A stretch of DNA of 16,038 nt from Bacteroides sp. CAG:927. GTDB taxonomy: Bacteria > Bacteroidota > Bacteroidia > Bacteroidales > Muribaculaceae. Within the stretch, counting starts at the first letter, position 1; each line of letters starts with the position of its first letter. The position numbers and the translations under genes are program-made. Below, piece after piece: positions 1 to 7,500 of the stretch. The DNA lies in NCBI GenBank assembly GCA_000431155.1, contig HF985661.1:1-16038 (forward strand), written 5' to 3'. A model generated the notes under the pieces. The model was not told the origin of the DNA and ran no database searches. It saw nothing but the letters and a program-made list of their open reading frames with translations.

Positions 1-71
1 GCTTAGCTCAGCTGGTTCAGAGCATCTGCCTTACAAGCAGAGGGTCGGGGGTTCGAATCCCTCAGCACCCA
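1..71 (+). tRNA. tRNA-Val (anticodon TAC), 5' end cut by window
   Basis: The D arm, the anticodon stem TCTGC/GCAGA with seven-base loop CTTACAA (anticodon TAC, valine), the T loop TTCGAAT and the 3' acceptor strand AGCACCC plus discriminator A are all present. About four 5' acceptor bases (expected GGGT by pairing with the 3' strand) lie before position 1. The 3' CCA is not encoded, since the bases after the discriminator are C and G, so the CCA must be added after transcription. Confidence 0.95.
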
Positions 72-88
72 CGGAGTAGAAAAATGTG

Positions 89-119
89 GACTCACGGACA
101 TTTCCGTGAGTCTTTTTTT
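89..119 (+). terminator. Rho-independent terminator after tRNA-Val
   Basis: A perfect 10-bp stem (GACTCACGGA at 89-98 with TCCGTGAGTC at 103-112) with a four-base loop is followed by seven T at 113-119. It lies 18 bases after the tRNA, so it ends the tRNA transcript and insulates the cyd unit. Confidence 0.9.
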
Positions 120-148
120 GGTCGTTTCACAAAAATTTGGTTAGTTTG
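117..148 (+). promoter_or_regulatory. Bacteroidetes-type promoter for the DUF4492-cydAB unit
   Basis: TTTG at 117-120 (the -33 position), a spacer of exactly 20 nt, and TTAGTTTG at 141-148 (7 of 8 to TAnnTTTG) match the known Bacteroides sigma-ABfr promoter layout. The -33 element uses the last T residues of the preceding terminator. Transcription would start near 153-156, giving a leader of about 50 nt before the start at 208. Confidence 0.6.
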
Positions 149-207
149 CATTAACCTTGTCTTGACGGGCCATTCAACAATTCCACCGTCCTGACGGTTG
201 ATATTCT

Positions 208-429
208 ATGAACCTGAAAAACTCAATTCCGGCACGCATTGCGCGTTTCTATATCGAGGGCTTCCGGTCAATGACAGTAGGACGCAAGCTCTGGGCTTTG
301 ATAATAATCAAGGTCGCACTGCTGATGCTGGTATTCAAACTCTTCTTTTTCCCTGATCTGCTTCAGGAGCGGTATTCCACGGATGCACAGCGCGCACAGG
401 CTGTACGCACCTCCCTTACCGCCCGCTGA
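208..429 (+). CDS. DUF4492 small membrane protein upstream of cydA
   Basis: This 73-aa protein has a basic, amphipathic N-terminal stretch (PARIARFYIEGFRSM) and one transmembrane segment at about residues 29-49 (LWALIIIKVALLMLVFKLFFF), followed by a short polar tail. I recognise it as DUF4492, a family of unknown function known to sit next to cytochrome bd genes in Bacteroidetes and some Campylobacterota. It precedes cydA on the same strand by 51 nt and sits behind the only good promoter of the cluster, so co-transcription with cydAB is likely. Size, single helix and position suggest an accessory subunit or assembly factor of the oxidase, comparable in role (not sequence) to CydX; that is inference. 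The ATG at 208 has no Shine-Dalgarno sequence, as is usual in this phylum. Confidence 0.8.
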   Translation: MNLKNSIPARIARFYIEGFRSMTVGRKLWALIIIKVALLMLVFKLFFFPDLLQERYSTDAQRAQAVRTSLTAR

Positions 430-480
430 CCCACTCATAGCCAATATTTTCATTAACATAACCTCACACTATTTTTGCTT

Positions 481-2037
481 ATGGACAATTTGATGAGCGT
501 CGTTGACTGGAGTCGATTGCAGTTTGCCCTCACAGCCATGTATCACTGGCTGTTTGTGCCCCTGACTCTTGGCATATCCGTGATTGTCGGCATCATGGAA
601 ACTATTTATTATCGCACCAAAAATCCACACTGGCTTGCCCTGACCAAATTTTGGATGCTGCTTTTCGGCATCAACTTTGCCGTTGGTGTTGCCACCGGCA
701 TAATCCTTGAATTTGAATTCGGAACCAACTGGAGCAACTATTCATGGTTTGTGGGCGATATTTTCGGTGCACCGCTTGCCATTGAAGGCCTCTTGGCTTT
801 CTTCATGGAGAGCACATTTATTGCCGTAATGTTCTTCGGATGGAAAAAGGTTAGCCCCGGATTTCATTTGGCAGCAACATGGCTCACGGCCATCGGAGCA
901 TCAATCTCCGCATTATGGATTCTCATAGCCAACGCATGGATGCAGTATCCCGTCGGCATGGAATTTGATCCCGCCCAAATGCGCAATGTCATGACCGATT
1001 TCTGGGCCGTGGCACTGTCGCCTGTAGCCGTACACAAATTTTCTCACGCCGTGTTCAGCGGATGGGTGCTCGCCGGCATATTCGTGATGGGCGTCAGCTG
1101 CTGGTTCCTCCTGAAAAAACGCCGCAAGAAATTTGCCGTTTCCTCTATCAAAGTCGGCGCATGCGTAGGCCTCATCGGAATGCTGTTCACACTCTGGACC
1201 GGCGACAGCTCCGCTGTGGATGTAGCCAAGATACAGCCCATGAAACTCGCCGCGATGGAGGGCCTCTACAACGGCCAGTGCTCACAGCCCATATCGGCCA
1301 TAGGCATAATCAACCCCGCCAAGACCATTGACAACGACGAGGACCCATACCTGTTTGACATCTCTATCCCTTACGGATTGTCTCTGCTGGCAACCCACAA
1401 TCCCCACTCTTTTGTGCCGGGCATCAACGACCTTATTGAAGGCATTGAGCTTACACCACAGGGCGACACGATTCGCCATGATTCTTACGCCACACGCATA
1501 GCCATGGGCAAACGCGCACACGAAAGCCTCCGCGCTTTTGACGCCGCCACTGCCGCCGGCAATAAGGCCGCAGCCGATTCGGCTGCACAGGCATTGAAAG
1601 CCGATTACAAATATTTCGGCTACGGATATTTCACGTCACCTGCCCAGGCCGTACCGCCGGTAGCCCTGACCTACTATTCGTTCCGCACCATGGTGGGCAT
1701 AGGCTCCCTATTGTTTGTAATTCTCATAATTGCCCTATGGATGGCATACAAACGCCCGCAACTGTTTGACCGCAAATGGATTCTGTGGATAGGCATGATA
1801 TGCATACCGCTGGTATGGGTATGCTCCGAAGCCGGATGGGTAGTGGCAGAAGTCGGACGCCAGCCTTGGATAATTCAGGACCTGATGCCTGTCACAGCTG
1901 CCGTCAGCGACATATCGGCAAGCTCCGTCCAGCTCACCTTCTGGATGTTTGCTGTGGTGTTCACGGCATTCCTTGCCGCTGAAATCTGCATAATGCTCAA
2001 ACAGATCTCCAAGGGATCCAAATCTACCGATGAATAA
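481..2037 (+). CDS. cydA: Cytochrome bd ubiquinol/menaquinol oxidase subunit I
   Basis: Cytoplasmic-membrane oxidase subunit that carries hemes b558, b595 and d, takes electrons from quinol and reduces O2 to water. With ATG 481 it is 518 aa, close to E. coli CydA. Key residues can be placed by a constant +3 offset from E. coli: His22 (heme b595/d ligand), Glu102 and Glu110 (IEGLLAFFME), His189 (heme b558), Lys255 and Glu260 in QPMKLAAME (quinol-site loop). Met404 in FRTM is the second b558 ligand, and GRQPW is at 459-463. The loop between Lys255 and Met404 is about as long as in E. coli, so this is a long-Q-loop enzyme, though the loop sequence is Bacteroidetes-like. A TTG two codons upstream or ATG 493 could also start the gene; ATG 481 is preferred. 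cydB follows after 21 nt. Confidence 0.97.
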   Translation: MDNLMSVVDWSRLQFALTAMYHWLFVPLTLGISVIVGIMETIYYRTKNPHWLALTKFWMLLFGINFAVGVATGIILEFEFGTNWSNYSWFVGDIFGAPLAIEGLLAFFMESTFIAVMFFGWKKVSPGFHLAATWLTAIGASISALWILIANAWMQYPVGMEFDPAQMRNVMTDFWAVALSPVAVHKFSHAVFSGWVLAGIFVMGVSCWFLLKKRRKKFAVSSIKVGACVGLIGMLFTLWTGDSSAVDVAKIQPMKLAAMEGLYNGQCSQPISAIGIINPAKTIDNDEDPYLFDISIPYGLSLLATHNPHSFVPGINDLIEGIELTPQGDTIRHDSYATRIAMGKRAHESLRAFDAATAAGNKAAADSAAQALKADYKYFGYGYFTSPAQAVPPVALTYYSFRTMVGIGSLLFVILIIALWMAYKRPQLFDRKWILWIGMICIPLVWVCSEAGWVVAEVGRQPWIIQDLMPVTAAVSDISASSVQLTFWMFAVVFTAFLAAEICIMLKQISKGSKSTDE

Positions 2038-2058
2038 CCGATTAACAAGACTTTGATT

Positions 2059-3195
2059 ATGCAATTAGAATATCTTCAAAACTATTGGTGGCTGCTTATA
2101 GCCGTACTTGGAGCCTTACTCGTGTTTCTGCTCTTTGTACAAGGCGGACAGTCCATGCTTCTTCAGCGACTCGATTCCACTGAACGCTCCTTGATGGTCA
2201 ATTCTCTGGGACGAAAATGGGAACTTACGTTCACCACTCTCGTTGTGTTCGGCGGCGCATTCTTCGCCTCCTTTCCACTGTTCTACTCCACAAGTTTCGG
2301 CGGTGCCTACTGGCTGTGGATGCTGATTCTCATAAGCTTTGTGCTTCAGGCCGTGAGCTATGAATTCCGCTCAAAACCGGGCAACATTTTCGGCACACGC
2401 ACCTACGATACTTTCCTGTTCATCAACGGATGCTTTGGATGCATACTTCTTGGTGTAGCAGTCGCCACAATGTTCTTTGGCGGAGAATTCACCGTCACCA
2501 AAACCAATATCCTCAATGCGGCATCACCGGTCATTTCGCAATGGTCAGCCACACACGGTCTGGAAGCCATTCTCAACTGGAAATGCCTCGTATTGGGCTT
2601 CACGGTGCTCTTCCTTGCACGCACCCAGGCATCGCTGTATTTCCTGAGCAATCTCGGCAACGACCCCAAATTGGCCGCCAAAAACCGCAAATCCATCCTT
2701 GTCAACGGCTCTATATTCGTGCTCTTCTTCCTACTGTTTATTTACCTTCTGCTCACAGCAGATGGCGTGGAATCATCTCCCGACGGCACAATGACCGTGG
2801 TGAGCTACAAATATCTCACCAACTATCTGCAGATGTGGTGGGCCGCCGTGATACTGCTGGCAGGGGTCGCTCTCGTTCTCACCGCCATTATCTGGAGCGT
2901 GCTCTCACCCACATTAAACAAAGGGATATGGCTCAGCGCAACAGGCACCGTCCTCGTGGTGCTCAGCCTCTTCTTCGTAGCCGGATACAACAACACCGCC
3001 TACTATCCCTCTCTGATTGACACAGCTTCTTCACTCACCATACGCAACAGCTCATCCACACTGTTCACGCTTAAAGTGATGAGCTACGTGTCAATCCTCG
3101 TGCCGTTTGTGCTCGCTTACATTTGGTATGTATGGCGCAAAATGGATGCCACTCCCATTACCCCCGCCGAGCTTAACACCGACCACAAATATTGA
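2059..3195 (+). CDS. cydB: Cytochrome bd oxidase subunit II
   Basis: Heme-free partner of CydA in the bd oxidase, 378 aa with eight or nine hydrophobic helices. The N-terminus (YLQNYWWLLIAVLGALLVF) is the typical CydB first helix with its WW pair. The Bacteroidetes hallmarks FGGAFFASFPLFYSTSFGG and VAGYNNTAYYPS are present. The start is ATG 2059; the TTG at 2053 is in frame but unlikely. The 21-nt spacing from cydA and the strong terminator after it indicate co-transcription and the end of the operon. Expected role: microaerobic respiration and oxygen scavenging in an otherwise anaerobic gut organism. Confidence 0.96.
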   Translation: MQLEYLQNYWWLLIAVLGALLVFLLFVQGGQSMLLQRLDSTERSLMVNSLGRKWELTFTTLVVFGGAFFASFPLFYSTSFGGAYWLWMLILISFVLQAVSYEFRSKPGNIFGTRTYDTFLFINGCFGCILLGVAVATMFFGGEFTVTKTNILNAASPVISQWSATHGLEAILNWKCLVLGFTVLFLARTQASLYFLSNLGNDPKLAAKNRKSILVNGSIFVLFFLLFIYLLLTADGVESSPDGTMTVVSYKYLTNYLQMWWAAVILLAGVALVLTAIIWSVLSPTLNKGIWLSATGTVLVVLSLFFVAGYNNTAYYPSLIDTASSLTIRNSSSTLFTLKVMSYVSILVPFVLAYIWYVWRKMDATPITPAELNTDHKY

Positions 3196-3223
3196 TATTA
3201 TTAATATTAGCCCACAAAAAATT

Positions 3224-3277
3224 TGCCCACACTGTTGCGCAATATATTGAAAATGCGTAATTTTGTGGGCATTTTTT
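3224..3277 (+). terminator. Terminator of the cydAB unit
   Basis: TGCCCACA at 3224-3231 pairs with TGTGGGCA at 3264-3271. Inside, TTGCGCA (3235-3241) pairs with TGCGTAA (3254-3260), separated by a 3x3 internal loop and closed by a 12-base loop. T residues continue to 3277. A second left arm, GCCCACAAAA at 3210-3219, can pair with TTTTGTGGGC at 3261-3270, so two alternative folds compete for the same right arm. Confidence 0.8.
3234..3265 (+). promoter_or_regulatory. Candidate rplU-rpmA promoter inside the cydB terminator
   Basis: TAATTTTG at 3258-3265 is a perfect TAnnTTTG -7 box. GTTG at 3234-3237 (3 of 4 to TTTG) lies exactly 20 nt upstream. Both boxes are in the arms of the cydB terminator hairpin. 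Predicted transcription start is about 3270-3273, giving a leader of nearly 90 nt before rplU. Confidence 0.55.
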
Positions 3278-3359
3278 CCGCACCGGGCTTGAACGAAAGC
3301 GAGGAGCCGCATTTTGGAGCCTCCGCCCGACGGGTTAACTTAATCAATCGTAACATTAA
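3278..3359 (+). other. Possibly structured 5' leader of rplU
   Basis: The leader can form at least one GC-rich helix: GCG and AGG at 3299-3306 pair with CCT and CGC at 3320-3326, with one bulged C. A competing helix pairs CGGGC at 3284-3288 with GCCCG at 3325-3329. Leaders of L21/L20-type operons are often bound by their own protein, but I cannot match this one to a named motif. The last 20 bases are AT-rich and unstructured, typical for translation starts in this phylum. Confidence 0.3.
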
Positions 3360-3680
3360 ATGTACGCAATTGTAGAAATTCAGGGACAGCAGTTCAAGGC
3401 CGAAGCCAACAAGTTCCTGTATGTTCATTATCTCGGCGATGCCACCAAAGAAGGAGACAAGCTTGAATTTGACCGCGTTCTCCTCGCTGAAACCGACGGC
3501 ACAGTGAAAGTGGGCGACCCCACCGTTGAAGGTGCCAAAGTAGTGTGTGAAGTACTCACTCCCCTTGTTAAGGGCGACAAGGTAATCGTATTCAAGAAGA
3601 AACGCCGCAAAGGCTATCGTCGCAAAAACGGTCACCGTCAGTATTTCTCCAAAGTGTTAATTAAAGAAGTAGTTGCTTAA
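3360..3680 (+). CDS. rplU: 50S ribosomal protein L21
   Basis: Complete 106-aa L21 of the large ribosomal subunit, which binds 23S rRNA domain II and contacts L20. Diagnostic stretches are MYAIVEIQGQQFKAE at the N-terminus, the basic FKKKRRKGYRRKNGHRQ near residues 79-95 and the C-terminal LIKEV. It starts with ATG 3360 and is followed 19 nt later by rpmA, the usual bacterial pair. There is no Shine-Dalgarno sequence. Expression is probably driven from the promoter embedded in the cydB terminator. Confidence 0.98.
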   Translation: MYAIVEIQGQQFKAEANKFLYVHYLGDATKEGDKLEFDRVLLAETDGTVKVGDPTVEGAKVVCEVLTPLVKGDKVIVFKKKRRKGYRRKNGHRQYFSKVLIKEVVA

Positions 3681-3699
3681 CCCCTAAAATCTTACAACA

Positions 3700-3960
3700 A
3701 TGGCACATAAGAAAGGTGTAGGTAGTTCTAAGAACGGTCGTGAATCAGAAAGCAAACGACTTGGCGTTAAGATTTTCGGTGGTCAGAAATGCAAAGCCGG
3801 CAACATCATCAAACGCCAGCGCGGTACAGTTCACCATCCCGGTGAAAACGTGGGTCTCGGCAAGGACCATACCATTTACGCACTCGTAGATGGCACTGTG
3901 CTATTCACCCAAGGCAAAAACGGCCGCAAGTACATCAACGTGACCCCCGCTGAGGCTTAA
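3700..3960 (+). CDS. rpmA: 50S ribosomal protein L27
   Basis: Complete 86-aa L27, whose N-terminal tail reaches the peptidyl-transferase centre and helps place tRNA. The start MAHKKGVGSSKNGRESESK is the mature-type N-terminus; there is no cleavable Firmicutes-type extension. The core motifs RLGVKIFGG, AGNIIKRQRGT and the HPGENVGLGKDHT loop are intact. It is the last gene of the rplU-rpmA unit, ended by the hairpin at 3991. serS, often next in relatives, is not here; the next gene runs on the opposite strand. Confidence 0.98.
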   Translation: MAHKKGVGSSKNGRESESKRLGVKIFGGQKCKAGNIIKRQRGTVHHPGENVGLGKDHTIYALVDGTVLFTQGKNGRKYINVTPAEA

Positions 3961-3990
3961 GCCTGCGAGAAATCACGCAACAATCCCCTA

Positions 3991-4027
3991 CAGCTCTGAG
4001 GCAATTGCCTTGGAGCTGATTTTTTTT
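3991..4027 (+). terminator. Terminator of rplU-rpmA
   Basis: CAGCTC (3991-3996) pairs with GAGCTG (4013-4018), extended inward by two G-U pairs and AGGC/GCCT, with loop AATT: 12 bp in all. Eight T follow at 4020-4027. It has no T-tract on the other strand, so it is a poor terminator for the minus-strand gene that converges on it. Confidence 0.92.
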
Positions 4028-4065
4028 GTACCGACCAACAGAGGTCAGCTTAAGAAGCTTCTGAA

Positions 4066-4392
4066 TCAAAGGGTAATGCGGCGTGTGGAGGTACCTGCCT
4101 TGAGCAGATATATGCCGCGTGAGGTAAGCTTGTAGCGATAAATACCGGGCTTAAGAGTGTCCTGCACAATCACCTGACCGAGAAGCGTGAAAAGCTTCAC
4201 GTGAGTGGTTTGGCGCACAAGCACATACACATAACCCTCGTGTACGGCCACAGTCACATCATCGGGCTGAGAAGTCTGCTCCACATGCACCGGAAACCGT
4301 TCGGCATCCTCCCATGTGCGCACAGCTGCATCTGCCGGCAGCATGGCGGCTATCACAACCAAGATGCATAATATGATATTGCGCAGGTTCAT
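4066..4392 (-). CDS. Small secreted protein consisting mainly of a T9SS-like C-terminal domain
   Basis: A 108-aa protein. Residues 1-23 form a clear Sec signal peptide (MNLRNIILCILVVIAAMLPADA). The mature part has about 20 variable residues (AVRTWEDAERFPVHVEQTSQ), then a domain of roughly 65 residues: DVTVAVHEGYVYVL, KLFTLLGQVIVQDTL, and the end GIYLLKAGTSTRRITL. That order (short beta strands, a G-x-V turn, GIYLLK, basic last strand) is the type A sorting/Por_Secre_tail pattern seen at the ends of much larger proteins, here without any cargo domain. It lies directly downstream of the 1508-aa gene but behind a strong terminator and with its own -7 box. Function unknown: a free sorting domain, a cell-surface carrier or a relic of a larger protein are all possible. 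The start is the only ATG before the signal peptide. Confidence 0.75.
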   Translation of the reverse strand: MNLRNIILCILVVIAAMLPADAAVRTWEDAERFPVHVEQTSQPDDVTVAVHEGYVYVLVRQTTHVKLFTLLGQVIVQDTLKPGIYRYKLTSRGIYLLKAGTSTRRITL

Positions 4393-4399
4393 AGAGATG

Positions 4400-4407
4400 C
4401 AAAGTTA
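4400..4407 (-). promoter_or_regulatory. -7 box just before the 108-aa protein gene
   Basis: On the minus strand TAACTTTG is a perfect TAnnTTTG. Its last base is only 8 nt before the ATG at 4392, so a start site at the usual distance would give a nearly leaderless mRNA. A TTG at 4431-4433 is slightly too far (23 nt) to be a standard -33 box. Confidence 0.4.
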
Positions 4408-4456
4408 ATGATTTTTTCAATAACGACTGGCAATAAGCCTTATTTTAACACACAAC

Positions 4457-4496
4457 CGCAACAAAACAAAGGTCGGCCCCACACGGAACCGACCTT
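4457..4496 (-). terminator. Terminator of the protease/adhesin unit
   Basis: On the minus strand AAGGTCGG pairs with CCGACCTT (8 bp), extended by TTCC against GGGG (two G-U pairs) and closed by the four-base loop GTGT. The T-rich run TTTGTTTTGTTG follows. It lies 27 bases past the stop codon of the 1508-aa gene and separates it from the 108-aa gene. Confidence 0.75.
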
Positions 4497-4522
4497 CTGA
4501 ATCAAATGAGATGTAATGTTGC

Positions 4523-7500
4523 TTATTTCACCATGACCTTGACAACTTTGTCGGCGGCCTTGACCACATACACGCCTTTGGCAACAGGCAGCGTCTGTAA
4601 GCCTACCGACTCAAGGAGGTAAAGAACCTTACCGTCCACGCTGTTGACGCTTACAAGAGCGCCGGCAGGAGCTTTAACGCTTATGCCGTGGGCCACAGCA
4701 TGAATATCGGTATCGCTGCCGTCAGCCGACACGCCATCAATGGCAGAGCTGCCGTCAATCTTGATATCAACCACCGGCGAGAATATTGATTCGCCTGCGT
4801 CGTACACTGCCGAAACAGCGTAGGAGTAAGTGCGGTTGTACTCAAGGCCCTTGTCTATATACTCATAGTCGCCATATTCGGTGGGAGTAATCTTCTCTCC
4901 GTCGCGATACACATTGAAGCCCCAAAGCTCAACAGCCGGATGCATCGGCGAATAGGTGATGTCGTCTATCATCAGACCTGTCTGCATGCTTGATACGCAA
5001 CGGATAGCGAAGAACTTGGTTCCTTCGGGCAGCTTGAAGCTGTAGCGTGTCCAGTCGTCATAAGAAGATACTATCACGGGAGAGTCGCCGGAGATGCAAG
5101 AGAAATCCGAAACCTCGGGGCTGCCGGAAGAAGCCCACAGTTCAAACCGCTCGTTGAGGTCTGTGGTGTATGCACACTTGGCGTAGAACGATATTGTCTG
5201 TGCCTCACCCGACAACTGTGGCGAAATGAGCCAGTCATCGTTTTGTGAACGTGCCGCAAAGCTTATGAAGCATTGGCTGCCGGAACGCGGCTTGATTACA
5301 GCCGAGGTTCCTGCCTGTGCGGTGTTGAACACTATGAATGCCTGAGGCTCACCGGCATGATCCCATGTCAGCGCACCGCTGCCGAGACTGATCTGTGCAG
5401 TAATCTGCTTGTCACGGTCCACCGTAATCCAGTCACCGATATTGTCAATGGCAAATGCGGTGTAGCTGTCAACATCATCGGTTGTTGACTCGGAATGAGG
5501 ATAAGCCACCGGCTCCGTCCACATAATGCGTGCCGACTGTGTGTCGGGGCTATCTCCTGTTATCTCGGTCACATAAGGCAGCATCGGAGCAGTGAGGTGC
5601 ACGGTAGCCTCGATGGTATTGTTCTCGGCTGAGCCGTCCTCATCGCATGACGCAACGCCTTTGAGCAGTATCGTGCGCTCGTTGTTGTTGAGGCTCGGAG
5701 TATATGCAAACGGCGCGAGAGCCGATTCACCTGCAGCTATGGTAGCTATTGTCTCGGTGCCCACAAGCTCGCCGTCGGCATAGAAATTTACTGTAACATT
5801 GCTTACATCCTCAGTACCGATGTTGGCCACTTCCACATCATAGGTATTGCGTGAGCCTATAAGACAGCGTTCGCCTCCCACTATGCGCTCAGCCTTGATC
5901 TCTTTCTGAGGCTGTTCGCCGGTAACCGACATGTTGTCTATGTGAATCTGGCCTTTATAATTGGCGGTAGTGGCACTGAACACAACTGAGAGACGGTTGC
6001 TCTTGGCATATTTCTCAGGAATGTCAACAGTGTACTGCTCCCAACCGTTTTCAGTGTTGTAAACTTCATATTTGGTAGGTAGAATTTCACGGCCGGCATC
6101 TTCCGAAATGAAACCTATCTGTACTGATGAACCCTGAGTCTTGCTGTCGTTGGAACGATACAGATAGAACGACACCTTGGGATTGGCATAGTTTGACACA
6201 TCAATACGGGGCGATATGTAATCTCCGTAGCTATAACCGTAGCGCGCGCCGCTGAAAGATACCTGACCGTAGTCACCGTCCTGACAATTGGCAAAGGGGT
6301 CGTAGGCTGTGTTGCTGCATATATACCATGATGAGCCGGTGGAGCAGTTTTGCATTGTCCATGTATAATTCTGCTGGCTCTGCATTTTCCACGATTCGTT
6401 GAACGGAAGCTGATACGACAGACCCATAAGAACCTGATCTGTAGTTGAAGCCTGTCCCTCGCCGCCATTGGTGCGCGGAACAATGCGGTATGACACATAA
6501 ACCTGACGGCGTCCCTCAGGCATTGAAGAAGAACAGGTATTGTCAAAATAGCTGGTTCCGCTGATACCCTGCGCTATGAGCGCTGTGGACCCGTTAAGAG
6601 TGCGATATATGTCGTAGGTTATGTCTTCTTCGGTAAGGATTCCGCCGTTGACACCGGTCATGGAGGCGGGATAATTCCATTCCAGCATGGCATCGCTCCA
6701 CCCGTTGTGCGGAATCATGGTGAAATTCTCCACCGCACGTGGAACATCGGCATAAGTATTGATGCTTACCGTAGCCTGCATACCTGCGCCTTCGTCATTT
6801 GAAGCCACAACCATGTAGGTTTTCAAACCTGTGCCATAATTCACATCCACAAATTCCAACGCTTCGCCCGGGGCAGGTGCGGTGAAGGTCTTAAGCACTT
6901 CGCCGTCGGCATTTGTGCGATATATCTTCACATCCTTGAGGCTTGACAGCTTCTGGCCGCCCGCAGTGAGAGACGGAGCCTTGAATGTAAGCTTCACGCC
7001 ACCGTCTGCCAGCTCGGCATTGAGGTCTGAAGCCGATCCCGGAATACCGGTCGTACCGTAAACCGAGATATAGATATTGTCAAGGAACATGTGGTCAGTG
7101 TTGTTGCTGACATTATGGAAGCCTACACGCGCATCAGTGGCATTGGCTATGAACAGGCATTCCACGCTATAAGGCTGCGAAGCTGAATAGCCCGGAGTCT
7201 CATACTCGACGCTGTGGATTTTGTGTGTCATTTTTTCTACCACCGGATGTGAGCCGAGTACCACGTCAACGGCATTCACGCCGCCCATATATCCGTAGGT
7301 GTCAAACTGAAGACGATAAACTTTGTCGCTTTCAAATGCTATGGCCGGGGTAATCAGCCAGTCGTCAGCACCGTTGTCAGCGGCTGTGGGTGTGCAATAA
7401 TACCATGCGGCGCGCTGATTGGGACCGAAGTACCAGCGGAAGCCATAGTCGCTTTCGTCATGATTGGCATCAATCACAGTGAAAGGCCACATTGCCTCAC

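Noticed and set aside
475..480. TTG start for cydA at 475 (and similarly TTG 2053 for cydB, TTG 11955 for the protease)
   Set aside because: In each case an ATG two or three codons downstream gives the family's usual N-terminus or a clean signal peptide.
2430..3020. 196-codon plus-strand open frame inside cydB
   Set aside because: It overlaps cydB in another frame; the translation is rich in His, Arg and Gln with no domain pattern, while the cydB frame is unmistakable.
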